A stretch of DNA of 64,000 nt, from positions 9,372,001 through 9,436,000 of the forward strand of contig NC_053420.1 in assembly GCF_016859285.1 (NCBI RefSeq), in the 5' to 3' direction. This stretch comes from Xiphias gladius (lineage: Eukaryota; Chordata; Actinopteri; Istiophoriformes; Xiphiidae). The translations under genes were made by a program, and so were the position numbers. Positions within the stretch are counted from its first letter, which is position 1, and every line of letters begins with the position of its first letter. The notes beneath the pieces were generated by a model, which worked only from the letters and a program-made list of their open reading frames with translations, was not told the DNA's origin and did not search any database. Positions 1 to 13,344 of this stretch are shown piece after piece.

Positions 1-603
1 TTGTGAACTGCATTTAAGCCAAAAAAGAAGAAAAATGCTGACAAAGCTAACTGCCCTCCATAGGCTTCACTCGTAAAAGACTAAAGTTTTTGATCATTTT
101 TTCTACCTAAAGCGTAAATTGTACAAGAGTGGGTCATTCATACGGACTCTCCTTGTGAACATAGTAAACACAACCACATTTGAGGGCAGCATAAATCAAG
201 TCGCTCATGCCGATCAGACACTATAAACTTCAAATAAAATACAATGAAACTGAATTTTTAGGAAGCTAGGTGAGAGACATGATAGGTGAGAAACACAATA
301 GCTGTAACTAAAATGAGATATCCGAAAACAAAAATATACTAGGTATTATTTTGACTACATGCCACTAAGCATATATAAATGTATGCTTTTGTGTGACTTG
401 TATATGATATATGTTACTGATGACTTAAATATGTATGAGTAATTCAGTATGTCTGAACCTCCCTAACTGAGGTGTTAATTAAGGTGGAGGATCTTTAGAG
501 GGTGTTTTCCCGCTGCTTGTCCTCATCTGGCCTGTCTTTCTGAATCTTGAGTTTTGAGACTGCTGTGGCATAAACTCTGTCAAGTAGTTATGTGGAGTCA
601 TAT

Positions 604-865
604 GAACTGCAACTTACGATTGTTTTCTTTATCGCTTAATCTCTTAATTATCTTTTCAATTAAATGATCAATTGTTTAGTCTGTAAAATGTCAAAAAGGT
701 GAAAATGTGCATTACGAGTTCCCAGATCCAAAGGTCATGTCTTCAAACTGTTTGTTTGTCCAACCAGCAGTTCAAAACCCAAAAGGAATTTAATTTGCAA
801 TTTTATTAGAGATAAAAACACATCACCACATTTAACAAACTGAAACCAGAGGCTTGAGAGAAATT
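604..865 (+). repeat. Dispersed repeat, CTGCAACTAA / ATTAATC family (degenerate copy)
   Basis: It starts with CTGCAACTTACGATTG, passes through a run of TTAATC/AATTAAATGATCAATTG and TTTAGTCTGTAAAATGTCA, and ends near CAGTTCAAAACCCAAA and AAACTGAAACCAGAG. I recognise this order as a common teleost short dispersed repeat. Related copies lie at about 10.68, 26.10, 28.01 and 30.77 kb. Confidence 0.55.
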
Positions 866-1874
866 AATCTAAACAAGATGCTGAAGTCTTTTCGCAATCA
901 AAAATCATTCACCTAATTAATCAACTAAATCTTACAGCACTATCCCAAACTTTGCTCTCCTAGATCTTCCTCTCATTAATGTATACATTTTACATATTGA
1001 CACATTTTTGACTGTCAAGTATAGTTTGGTCCATGTTGCCAAAGTTAGATTTAGATTTGAGAGGAATATTTAAATAGAGAAAAGTGCCCAGTAGAAATAC
1101 TTTACACAAACCCAAAATTGACTTTTCTATTTGGCTGCAAACTAACTAAAAGTAAGACCACATATTTTTCAGAACTGTTCACATTTTAACATTTTTGTGA
1201 ACCAAATATGACATATTCAGTGTTAGACTCATTATAAAAAAAGGTATGGCGGGAGAAGATAGTAAAAATGTGGAGTTGAGTTTTCTTCTTGTTCTCTATC
1301 CATCTTTTTCCATCTCTTCTGGTATGCAGAGCCATGTACATCAGTGAAGCATTTCCAGCTGTAATTCCTCTTCGCTGAACAATCTGTTCTACAGGTGGAT
1401 GAACATGGTCTGGCAGTCAAGGCTGAAACTCTTTAGACAGGTTACAGATGCTGTATGGTCCATCTGAGTGGAACCAGGGTGTAAAGGCTTCTGCGTGCCT
1501 CAAAACAGACTTCACACAAAGAAACATTCATCTACATTGGACCTTCACTGATACATTTTTCCAGGCTGGCTAAAAATAATGATGAGAGGAGGCTTTGTTT
1601 TACTGTGCTTTGTTGGAGATGTAATGACGTCCAGTCCTGCCTTCCAATGTTTCAAAGTGAACCATTGACAAAAAAAGTAGCTCTAGAATTGGAACAACTT
1701 TTAATGAAGGGGTAGTTAACATTTGATGTTGTTTTAATGAGATAGTCATCAACACCAGCCTCAATAAAGGGGTCTTTAAAAGTTAACAGCAGTTTATCAT
1801 TCTTTCTCAGTATGTCGCTGTGTTTTTTTTTTTAAAGCTACATCTTACATCTGTTATACATTGTTTTTAGCTTT

Positions 1875-1896
1875 CTTTTTTTTTTTTTTTTTTTTT
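1875..1896. repeat. Poly-T tract
   Basis: About 22 consecutive T, read directly. Confidence 0.9.
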
Positions 1897-2264
1897 AACT
1901 CTTACGCCGGTTTAATACCAAACATATTAGAATGAAAAATTTAGTGGTGCGTACACATAATTTTAAGTTTTGGATTATTTACAACACTCCAACATTTACA
2001 ACAATAATACAGCATATCAGACTCTGTGATAGATAGTATAGAAAAAAAAAGTCCTGGACTTACTTCCATCTTTGTCCTTGATGCTTACACAGTCCACCAA
2101 CCCTCAAGACAGTAACAGGCATTCAGTGTCCAAAATAAGATATTAGAAAACAAGGCTAAAGAAAAAAACAGACATATAAACAAAGATGCACAAAAGTCAA
2201 CTTTTCCTCCTCCTGTCAATGGCGCACATTGTTGGAGACAGTGTGTTTGGGGGTCAAAGATCAA

Positions 2265-2270
2265 TTTATT
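2265..2270 (-). terminator. Candidate polyadenylation signal of the left-end membrane gene
   Basis: AATAAA on the minus strand, 24 bases past the stop codon of the unrecognised membrane gene. This would give a very short 3' UTR, so a more distal site is also possible. Confidence 0.4.
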
Positions 2271-2293
2271 TCAAAGTTCAAATATCAGTTAAT

Positions 2294-5200
2294 TTAAATT
2301 TTGGCAGCTAAACCTGGTGGAAATTCAGGGTAGCGCAGGTCACTATGGCTCTCTCCACTGGAAAGAATGGCCTTGCTGTGTGCAATCTCATACTTGAGCT
2401 TTTGGTGTTGAAGACCTGTAATGGTTCCTTTTTTTGTTTCCATGAATTTTGTTAAAATCCTCCTTTGCTGGATTCCTGGCAGTGTATAACAGAACATGTG
2501 CATCAGAACTATAATCAACAGAATAGGGGATTCAGATTGTCATAAAAGAAAGGCAAAAAAGGAGCAAATCAGAAAAAAACAAGGCTCCTATCTCAGGGAT
2601 GTACAGTCATACAGTTTTTTTTATATAAGTTTCCAATGACAGCAATCCCTGGGCTACACAGGACCTAACAAATACTGAAACATTTTCCTGACAGAGATTT
2701 ATAGTGAGCAGATGAGGAGTACAGCAGGATAAGTAGTTATGTGAAGAATGCCTGTTTTTACACTAAGATCTTCTGGCCAATCACGGTAAAAATTGTAAAA
2801 ACTGCAGGTTAAAGTCTTAAATATAAAACTAGCTAGACTTATTGCTAAACTGCTTATATGTCTCTTACCATGTTTAGAGGCTGTTATACACGGGATGAAT
2901 ATTTTGATAATTTTCCTCTCCTTCTGTCCCCAAAATAAGCAGGACTGTAATTGCCTACAATTACAGAAGCTTGTATTATGCCTCCCCTCACTGGCATTAA
3001 ACCTGATTAGCCACCCTTCTTATATAATTGCATTAGCATCTATCCTTCCATGCAGACATGTCCCATCATCTCTTACAGCCTCAGGCACAGTTCAAGGAGC
3101 CTGGTACTCACAAAACATGGAAAGAAAAACAAAGGCTACTGTTAAACCTACTGCTTTGCGACGGCAGACAGTGTTCTCTCTCTTAGTAACACAGGAGGAC
3201 CGCCTTTCTCTGATATCACATTTGACATCGATGCAGTTGATTGGTTCAAGCTCAACATTTATAAGTGTAACTATAAGGCAGCACATGAAAATGGCATAAA
3301 TTAAAAAAGTGTAAAAGTGAATATCTGCGGGAAAAAGCATCACAGATAGAATAGGTCTATGCCTGTGACTGAGCTGTATTGCCTCTCTCCAGTGAAGTGC
3401 TCCTGCAAGCAGGAGTACCTCATCATCTGTGCGAGTGCGAGTTACAATAAGGCCACACACACTGACTGTGAACTGTGACTCACTCGCCTCATCCAGCATG
3501 CCAACCACAACTCAACCCTGTAACCCGACAATCCATCTGTAACTTCCGTCCTTTCAGACTCAGTCATTATAATATTAACAACATGTTGAGAGGGGAAACT
3601 TGCTTTTAAAATCTAAAATGCCATATACTATGCCATATACCTTTTAAAGTATATGGTTACTTTTGCATTTAAATAAGTGTTTCAAGCCAAACTTGATACT
3701 GATGATGTTTGCTTTCCACTATCTGTAGATGGTGATGAAGGCAAATTGTGAACACAGATCAATAGGCTTGTCCAATATCCAAATTTGTAGTCTGTTTGGC
3801 AGTTCTGCTTTCTAAGCTTGTAATTTCATAGGTCATAGTCATAATATGTACAGAGTATAGACTAATTTTGTAAAAGAATCTTCTTTTTGATTTGAGCCAC
3901 TAAAAACAAATAAGGCAAAGGCCCTAAGGACCACGAAAAGTGACGGGATACAAACAGTCAAATTTGCAGAAAAAGAAAACATCAAACACAGCACCACGTA
4001 TGCATTTTTACGTACACACTGGTGCTTCTGGCGTCACTTTATTTACCCTCTATAAAAGCAGGGGTGAATTTATTTGGAGAAGGCGTAATCATAATGTAGG
4101 GATATAGAGAACTGCAGTGACAAAAACAATGGCTGCAAAGCCACAAAGGGGTCAGAATTCAATGTGAGAAGCAGTTTGACTGGCCATAAAAAGGAGGTGC
4201 AGATACAGTATACCACAGCGTCAGTGAACCGAGATTTCAAAGAATCCTACCACAAAATGTCAAGCAAAGGCAGAAACAAAAGCCAGAAAAGGAAATGGAG
4301 TCCCTTTTCCACAAGGTGGCAAAACATTAGTGAAAGTCTAGACCACCTTCACACTGCCTCATATTTGGAGCTGCTGCACAAAAACTTCAAATGCTTTGGC
4401 TAGGTAATGTATCGGAACTTTGTCGTCCAAACCCAATGTGTGGTACTTGTACTGAAAATGTTTACTTTCCTCTCTAAATACTCCCTATGAGCCACTTTGC
4501 CCCCCCCCCAATCCTAGTATTCATTTGGTGAAAATGAAAACAATATTATTTAAGATGTTTGAGTTACATACAGAAGAAAAGTCAAAAACAAACAAACTGA
4601 CCACAACTTAATATCTTATAAAACACAACATGGACTGCTGGATGGTTGGCTAATACAAAGAATATATTTTGGACAATGTTTTAGGAATAACATAGCTGCT
4701 AAAGCCAACATGCAATCTGAGAGTGTTTGATGTGCCACTCATTAATAACACTGCTGACAGACAAAAACAGCAATAAACGGAAAGTAGATTAGTCCTCTTA
4801 TTTTATTGCAAAATTGTCGGACTGTGTCTTGTACTTTTTTTCCTGAAATGTAAAAGATGTGCCTGGCACTCTATTTTTAAAAGATTTGCCTGATTGTTAT
4901 TATTAAGACGAAACAGTAGACAACACCAGCAATGTCTGGCCAAACAATTTCCCTAAGTGAATGGAGAAATCAAAGCAGCTATTCTCTCCAAACTTTGAAA
5001 GCCATATCTGATCTGGCATGTGCCATTGTAGTGTCCTCCAATAATTGGCTTTAATTCTGAAAACAAATAATCAGTGGAGTTACAGTCATACAGTCATGGG
5101 TCACTGAGGCTGTTTCTTAAGTTCAGCTCTTAACTCAGCCAAAGTTAATTCACAAGCAGACTTGACTTAATGATAATATACTGTACAGTTCATCTCAGGC

Positions 5201-8200
5201 AACCGAGGTCTGCCACGGTTTTAACAAACTGCACAGACTAAACTTACACTGTGCTGTTGAGTGAAGAAAACAAAGAACACCACATACACTGACCCCCTTG
5301 GGTCATTGTTGTAAGAGTTTATTTAACTAATTTGGAGTACTTGAGCAGAGCCTGTTTCTCTGCTGAGTCTGTTGTGTTTAGTTACACTGTGTATAGAGAC
5401 TGGGGTCAGCTGTGTTTCCTCAGCGCAGTGAGACCAAACACAACCATCAGTGAGTAATGAAACTGTCCTTGTTAAATCTGCCATTTGCCATTCTCATGTG
5501 GTTGTTTCTGTCTTAGTCAGTGATTATATTTCACTTTGTTTGGTTTGTGCAATGTAAAGAAAAATGTTTCACACTTTATGACACATTCTTTCTGAATCTG
5601 TTTCCACTTATCCTTGACATAAAGTTAATCGGCTTATGCTGCATTTGTCTACAGTACAGATGTTTGATCAGCTGTATAATCTGATTGGTCAACAGGAAGT
5701 ATGTTTTAAGTTCTCTTGTGGGAACTGCTTAGCTTATAAATACTAAATCACAAAGATACGTTATCATTTCTGCAGAATGTGCACCGTATCGCAGGAAACA
5801 TAAACAATAGGCTGCTATTGTCATCCAGATGTTGCAATCAGAGTGTCTGTTTTCTGTGATAACACTGAAGTTTCTATCTGTTGCATCACTAAAAGTTTTG
5901 GATGAAAAGTCAGAGACCATTCTTTGAACCTTTCTGACTGAGTGGCCCTCCCTGATCTTCTTTTTGGCTCGACTCCGTTCGGTCTCCGTTTGGACCTGAT
6001 GTGGTCTACGGGTCCAGCGCTACGCAGACTTTCACACATCTGCCTTAAATCACAACCGACTGCCAGCAGAGGCCCGGTTTCTTAACTAAAGGTCATATTG
6101 TGTTTGAAACGGTTTCCCACATATTTGTCTGATAACATAAAACAGAGATTTGCCTCAACTAGATGCAACAGGACAGCAGTGTTAAAGAAAATGGGGAATT
6201 ATGAGCTTCCATTGCGTGCTATTATCCTCCTTAACGTATATCCTTTGACTAGTTGCCAAAAGACAAAATAAGACATTTTACTTTCCTACAACTTGTGGAC
6301 AAGCTGAGGCAGGTATGCAAAGCTGCAAACCTTAAATGTAGCCTTAAATGTGTTGTATGTGTGTCCTTGAACACTGCAATGTTCAGTGTTCACATTTGTG
6401 TTGAAGCCAGCCTTCCGATAGCACGTGTAAGCATCTCGGTTAGCTCGTGTGAGATAACTGCATTAAAAAGTTGTAATTTGATTCCAATACATGTATTATG
6501 TTACATGTAGAGTTTCTATAGTGCTCACCGAATTTAGGACTTTTTAAAGACCTTTTTTAATACCACATTATTGCAATTTAATACATTTTTCACTGTCGTA
6601 CTGAAGAATGAAGGAAAACCAGTAAGGAAAATTAGGGCTTACAAGTACATGACACATATAATCACATTTTTGTCAGTACTTAGCTCTACAGTATACAACA
6701 ATAATTTCTGTATTATAAATTAATAACAACATGATCTGGACCCAGATAAATGGCAAAAAATTGATGGCTGGATTACCCAATTAAAAAATAATACCTTCAT
6801 AATAATACCTGTGATTAACAGCAACAGTGCTCATAGTAAGTCTGACGGTGCCAACTGAAGCTCCACAGAAATGGCTTAACCGCCTCTTGCATGCACAATC
6901 CACATCGCACCAGCCTCACTTGTAGATTACAGATGTGTTACATCTCCCAACAGCCCCCAACCACATAAATAAAGACTAATATAGATGTCTATGACAAGCA
7001 AAAAAAATATATTCATGATCTTTCTAAAATAACTTTTTAATACCTTTTTGAGGGAAGTAAGTTCAATGCTTTTTACTCTGTGCTCTTTTTATTCTTTACT
7101 CTGTACATCATATTGTGGCGATTTCTGATTGTCTCCATAGTTAAAACTCGCCTTTAAAAATGTGTCTGTTTCCATTCTGTAGTCAGTCCTTCTTACATTT
7201 TGGGTGAAGAAAATAAACATTAGCAAAATCCAAACTCCAAGTTAGTCTGAACCTCTTGTGTAAATGTGATATTTCTTAAATTGTTCACAAACTGCGTATA
7301 ATTCATTTTAATTCGAAGAAGGAGATTTTGTTTACTGGAAAATTCCAAAAAATTAGCTTAACTGACATTTATTGACCTCATCCTGAACCAAAGCTGCAGT
7401 CTGTTGTAGAGTTCACCACCCGGTAATGCTGTTTTTTCTTCTTAAGTTTAGGTTTTCCAGTATTTTCAGGTCAAAACAGCACACTTGAATATTTAACTGA
7501 ACGCCACGATCCATTAGTGCTGTAGTCAACCAAAGAAAATCTTGGTACACCAGCGATTGTCTAACCAATGAGAATTCAGTCCGATGAGCGCATATCAATC
7601 AACCAATCAACCAGTCGACCGAGAGACTATAGCCCTATCATCCGTATTTCAGTGACAGACAGATCTCTCTGAAGTTTATCATTCACACAAATTCATTATA
7701 GTGTCTTACCGTCTTTAGCCCACTGCCAACTATCACCTGCTGCTGTTGCTGCTGTGCTGTGTGTTGGTGCTTGGGTGTGTTCAGGCCTTTGTCAAACAGA
7801 CTCCTATTTGAATACACTGATGTCGGCTAGTTGCAAGATCTGTATTCTGAGAGAACATCATTTCCCCAAGGGGAGTATCAATGAGAGGATAAGAGCTGAA
7901 CTCTCATTCACCATTTTGTGCTGCACCACAGTCAAGAAGTGAATTCATTAATCGGGAACTGGCTTCGTTGTGTTTTAAGCCTTCTTTTATTTTGTAGTAA
8001 AGCAGAATAAAGCTGCACATAAGATATCTGTAACTTGTGCCACTGCCTATCTCTTTTCCATGACTCTCAGTGCTTTTTTCCCCCCCTTCTTAACAGTACC
8101 TCTTCTGTGTACCTAATTTATGTGGCTCATAAAATTTTTTTTAAAAGGCCTCAGGAAGGAATATACTGTACATTGCCATTGCCATAGCAACAAAATTAAG

Positions 8201-11200
8201 CCTTATTTACCTTTGACAGAAAACACTATTCAAGTTAAGAGATGTTTAGGCGCTATCTTTGCTGCATCTTCCTGCTTCTCTCTGTGTATCTATGAAAACA
8301 CCTCTGCAGATCTGCAAGCATGGTTAATTGAGGGGATTCTCATCCATCAGTTAAGATGTGTACTGTAACAACTGCAGAGGCTGAAATGCTTTGCCAGTAA
8401 CTAAAGTCTAATTAAGGCAAGCAGCAATATTACGACAGTTTAGCAATTTAGTCACACAGGAGGAAAATGATTGAGAATTTCTAGGATTTGTTCAGAACCA
8501 TTGCTAGGACATTAAATTTGAAACACTATCTTCACATTAAGGTTTTTCAAAAACACAAAATAAAATTTGAAAATTCCAATCACTGCCATAAACCCACCCT
8601 CAGTAAAATAGTTTCCTAGTAGTGACTTGGTCTGAACATCAGATAACACATTCTGGAAAGGTGTAAAGTTTCCATCAGGATTGCGGAACAATTGAAATAA
8701 ATAAGTTAGTCAATGCAGAGTGTAATAGTATTGTTGACAATACTGATATTAAAACTGCTGTGTAAAAACATCTATTTCTAAATAGTTTCTTTTATGAAAT
8801 TGATGTAAAATTCAAATTTTTAAGATAAATGGACGGCATTTTTCACAAGCCATCTATTACATGTCATCTGTCAAATTTATTTCACATAGATTAGATAAAT
8901 TTTGCCTTAAATATGAAGAAAAATGTTTGTAGCACCATTTACAGACTTTTTTTGAGTTACAGTCTTCTATTTTGATACAATTTGACAAAAATAAATAAAT
9001 AATATAACGATGTGCATGAAATTTGTATGAATTACAACAGCAGTTGAAAAATGTTTATTATTATTTATAGAATTTATAGAATCAAAGTAATGGACTTGGT
9101 TACTGACCATTGCCGTTTGCAAAATTTTGGCAAGCTATATCGAAGCTACAGCAAAAATGAATTGAAATGTTTAATTCTCAATGAACTTTTAAAGTTTAAA
9201 TATTTGCTATAGCACCACCACCTGGAGAACTGTCTCATTATTTGAGTGTATGTTATTGAGGCCCATATTGCAAAATTTAGTACATTTTTGTTCATGGCAA
9301 GGCAGAGATAAAGGAAAGAGGGGAAGGAAAAGAAAGAAAAGAAAGTTTATTGGCTTACTAGTTTCTATCATCATTAGGGTAAAGATAATAGAATATTAAT
9401 GAACTTCATATGATAGATCCCCAGGTTTTACTTTTGTGTTTGAGGACTTAAATTCAGCGCAAAGCTACACTTCAACCTGGTTAGCAGTTTTGCACGGATG
9501 ACCACAGCAATGTAATGAGCAGTATGTCACTCAAAGCCCACTGAAGGCTTTCAGATAAAGTCACCTGCACCTCCCTTCCTCAGGGGATCAGGTTACTGGA
9601 GGGACTGTGTGACTTTTACCATATGAATGAAGCCACTGCCCTTTTCTTCAGAGGGAGGTGGATTATTCCTGGTCTGCAGACCTGATTGTGTGCCACACCG
9701 GGCTGCGTGTCAGTCAACCCCGACAGGATTCATTAAACTGACTCCATTAGAGCTAATGAGTTGTAGGTCAGTGCTTGTGGGTGGCCATTCCGTTCAGGAC
9801 TAACAGACCACATAACTAACTGGCTTGCTGATTTAGTTTATTCATGCCAACAAAGGAAGAAATGTTTCGTGTGCCTTTAGTGTATATCTGAATCCATAGC
9901 ACGTTCAAACAATAAGAAATAAGAAATGCTACATAATTCATAGTTCAGTCAGTCAAATCACAGAGACTGACTTTGTAAATACACCGTATGCTTGACGTCT
10001 AGGCTCCGACTTTATAAGTCTACAAAAGCAAACTCAGTCCAACAGAGATTGGGGAATGACAACACCTACCCTCCCTTTCCCCAGGGGAACTTAGACTCAG
10101 AGCCTACGGGTGGATGTTAGGTTGAATTTGAGCAACAGCAGCAGTGTTACAACACAGTTTGCAAACAAACTAGTGTTGGGTTGTTTGACTGTTTTTTTCC
10201 CCTGGGTATTAACCAGGTATTGACCTCTAAAAAAACAAAAACAAAACAATTATCAACACCAACAGGAACAAAAGTTGTGTAACTTAACCAAACTGCAGGA
10301 GAGGTCTCTCCAAAAAACCACAGGCAGCAAGAATCAGGGGTAATATCCACCAGCTAACAAGCATGGAGTCCTCCGTGACTCTGGTACATGAACGATTCTG
10401 GCGAGGCCCAAAGCTCCCAAACAGCTTCTTCGGCATTCTTTGATGTACAGGCTGTAGTTTGGCATGTACAGGAAGTGTCAAGGGTGACAAGTCTGTACGA
10501 GCTGGTATCTGCAGCAGCCAAGTCGAGTCAAGTATATGGGTTAGTAGTACTGAACGGTCTCTTGGGGCCAGTACTAAAATAAACAGTTTTAAAGTGTTAT
10601 GACCTCTAAACAGTATACAGCATACAATAGCAGAGTAAGAAACTCAGACAACTTAAATACACCATAACGATTCAAAGTAGGGCTCCAAGTAACTAGTAAC
10701 TAAAATTATTCATCCTAAAAATAAAAAAAGTGATAATCTTCCAGTTATTTTCTTAATTAAGTGATCATAATCATTTGGTCTGAAATATCAGAAAATGCCT
10801 ATTATAATTTCCCAGAGTGCAAGATGTATTAATCTTTATGATCAACAGTCCAAAAACTCCAAAATATTCAGTTTAATGTCATAACTAGAATTACTGCCTC
10901 ACCGTTCAATGCCCTCGCCAAAAAGTCAATTTGCAGTTTACATCCATGTCTATCCAAACTCATATAATATATGTAGTGAAGATTTTTAAAGGAATTTCAG
11001 AAAAAAGGTCCTAAATGTATTTATTGTTTTGATATATAGGGATATATATACACGTAAATAAAATTGATTTGACTTTGTTAAGCTTTGTTGTTCATGTTCT
11101 GCTGTACGTCTACTGTATTTGTGTGCAAGTTCATTGAGAGAAACAAAAAACAGAGTGAAACTCCTTGTATGCGTTCGCATGCTTGGCCAATAAAGCTGAT

Positions 11201-12058
11201 TCTGATAGATCACAAAGTTGTAGCCATGACAGCAGACAATGGATGTTGCTGCAAAGAAGCTACAAATTCTAAGAAGTAGATGCTACACACACATCTTCAA
11301 CCCGGCAGCACAGAAGATCTATATAATCACCAGAGTTTCAAGGTGGGCACCAAAGATTACCGTCACCAATTCAGTATCTGACCAAACGTTAAATATGGAC
11401 GCAATCTCCTCTTCTGTTCTTGAGTTATGGTGTTGAATATTGGCCAGAAAAGTGTTACTGTAGAACATTACAATGTCACAGTGAAGGTGACCTTTGACTT
11501 TTTGGATATAAAATGTCCTCACATAATCATTTTATCCTATTAGACATTTGTGTAAAATGTTGTCATAATTAGCGTATGAATTCTTGCGTTATGGGCTCAT
11601 AGTGACCTTGACCTTTGACCACCAAAATGTAATCACTTCATCCTTAAGTCCGAGTGAATGTTTGTGCCAAATTTGAAGAGATTCCCTCAAGGCGTTCCTG
11701 AGATATCGCATTCACGAGAGAGGGACGGACAGACAGGCAACCTGAAAACATAATGCCTCTGGCCACGGTTCTCACAACAATGGACGCATAAAAAAAAAAA
11801 AATTTTAATTAAAAAAAAAAAAAAAAGAAAAATCTCCACATTTCAGATACTTGAACTGGAGAATGTTTGATATTTTAGCTTGAAAAATGACTTAACTGAT
11901 TAACTGGCAGATTAACTGTCTGCCAGTTGACTAGTCGACTGATCTAGCTCTACTGCAAAGTGTGCATATGACATACTATACAGTATGTTGCAGTAAGTAC
12001 ACTTACCAGTGCAACACAAGTTGTCTGCCTGAACAAGCTTTTCCCCCATCTTAGTCAG
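2294..12058 (-). CDS. Unrecognised two-pass membrane protein, four coding exons
   Basis: I do not recognise this protein. The exons, in transcript order, are 12007-12058, 10359-10508, 3112-3324 and 2294-2508. Each is bounded by AG and GT: a poly-T acceptor plus a GTAAGTG donor for the first, GCTGCTGCAG before the second, TTTTTCCCGCAG and GTGAGTA around the third, and ATTATAG before the fourth. Reading phase is kept across all three junctions. From the ATG at 12049 (A at -3, G at +4) the product is 206 residues. It has a Cys/Thr-rich N-terminal part, a hydrophobic segment at about 66-88, a loop with four Cys (about 95-118) rich in Arg/Lys, a second hydrophobic segment at about 122-145, and a basic then polar C-terminal tail ending in Ala-Lys-Ile. 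The donor of the second exon (GTTAGC) is weak. The frame is open for three codons upstream of the ATG, so a longer N-terminus is possible. The protein may sit in a cellular membrane; no function is implied. Confidence 0.5.
3325..10358. other. Large intron of the left-end membrane gene
   Basis: About 7 kb between two predicted coding exons. It is mostly AT-rich. It contains a GTCGAC-type dispersed repeat near 7.4-7.7 kb. Other open frames here (for example 5821-6039 minus and 4164-4403 plus) lack convincing splice signals. Confidence 0.45.
7420..7680. repeat. Dispersed repeat with GTCGAC / TCAACCAATC core
   Basis: The stretch holds CTGTAGTCAACCAAAGAAAATC, repeated ATCAACCAATC motifs, CAGTCGACCGAGAGACTATAGCCC and GTGACAGACAGATC. 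I recognise this order from teleost dispersed repeats; the class is not clear. Confidence 0.4.
10678..10885 (+). repeat. Dispersed repeat, CTGCAACTAA / ATTAATC family (old copy)
   Basis: GGGCTCCAAGTAACTAGTAACT is followed by TTAATTAAGTGATCATAATC, TTTGGTCTGAAATATCAGAAAATG, TTTCCCAGAGTGCAAG and CAACAGTCCAAAAACTCCAAA. This is the same order of blocks as the copy at 604-865. Confidence 0.5.
11210..11790. repeat. Dispersed teleost repeat with AAGGTGACCTTTGAC blocks
   Basis: Repeated blocks GTGACCTTTGAC and GTGACCTTGACCTTTGACC are followed by CCAAATTTGAAGAGATTCCC, CAAGGCGTTCCTGAGATATCG, GGGACGGACAGACAGG and ATAATGCCTCTGGCCACGG. I know this order as a very common percomorph repeat. It ends in A-rich sequence. 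Confidence 0.7.
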
Positions 12059-13344
12059 CTATGTCAAATAAAACAGCTTTACTGAGTGAAGACAGCGTAG
12101 AGTAGAAACTTAGTGACTAGATTCTAGCTCGGTACGGCAAGACTGATTGGTCAGCACCAGTGGTCAGCTTCAGCCCAAAAACCTAATTAGATACAAAAGC
12201 AGACAGCAGCTATTATGTGAAGTCTACAATGGGGAAATAGGAATATGGAATATGAACGGAATATGCCACAGAACATATTCACTGCTAGGCATCCCAGACA
12301 TGAGGAACCAGTGAGCATCTTTTACAATGCACGAGGGCCTGCCAGCAGCCACTACAAAATGTGGCCATTCCTCATCAAAGAGGAATGGAAAAATCTAAGC
12401 TTAGCAACATACCATTTTCCAGGCAGACAGGCGGCAGATATGTCATAGCAGGGAAAGCACATGTTCCTAATAACAATGGTTTCTGCATTTCATTTAGGTT
12501 CCCTAACTCTAGGACTCTGGTATTTTGCATGCTGGCTCAATGGTATGGCTTACTGGGGCGCCTAAATGAAACATAACCGTCATTAATTTTGTTTTTCCTG
12601 TACTAACAAGCGGAAAAAAATGCTGTCAACTAATTTGCAACATCAGGCTGAGACAGAACCATAATTTACACATATTAAACATCATCAAAAACTCATGTTT
12701 TGAAGCAGACGGTCTCTTAATATGAAATGTTTATTGTTTCCCATGGGCACAAGAGAGTTGAAGTTGAATAAGCAGCATAAATTAAGCATCAGGTTGACAA
12801 TAAATGCAACAACTGAGTACAGCAGCAGCATGAAGGTAATAAAGTTAATAAAGTTATAAAGTTAAATATGATGGGAAGTATAAAGAGAAGTTATGCCTAG
12901 CTGAATATAAAGTGTGTTGACAAAATGTGAAGGTTATCCTACCAAGTAATCAGATGCTTGTGTGTTGTCCGGGTCACACGCGGTTATTTTTACAGCCCCA
13001 AAGGCAATATACAATACAACCGTCTCTGCACACCTGGTTTACAGCAGGAAATGTCCCAGAACAAAAGTAACAACCGAAGAGGAAATGCCGCAAATTCGTA
13101 TCTCTCAATGCTGTATAAATAAACAGCATGACAGCATTAAAATACCAAAGAAATTTAAGCTCAGCCTAAAAAAAGAAACTAACACACACAATGAATAAAT
13201 ACGCTAATACTCATACAGGTAAATGACAGCGGCATATTAGCATAACACCGAACAGCCGGGGAGGCCTTATAGCAAGCTAACTGACAAGTACACCAACACA
13301 AACAGTCACACACAGATAAGCACAGTAGAAAAATAAGCACGTAC

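Larger units (their letters stand above)
1..2260. other. Intergenic, no gene seen
   Basis: AT-rich sequence with no exon that I can support on either strand. It contains a degenerate dispersed repeat at about 604-865 and a poly-T run at about 1875-1896. The short open frames here have no splice signals or recognisable protein features. Confidence 0.6.

Noticed and set aside
3325-3508. Open extension upstream of the third coding exon of the left-end gene
   Set aside because: A strong TTTTTCCCGCAG acceptor at 3325 and perfect phase with the preceding exon favour the shorter exon; the extension has no ATG in good context and no acceptor of its own.
5821-6039. 72-codon minus-strand frame with a CAG acceptor-like start
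   Set aside because: No good donor, biased by basic residues, and not needed to join the flanking exons, which already splice in phase.
12245-12576. Two overlapping plus-strand frames in the left-end gene region
   Set aside because: No splice signals, no motif, and located in an intron of the minus-strand gene.
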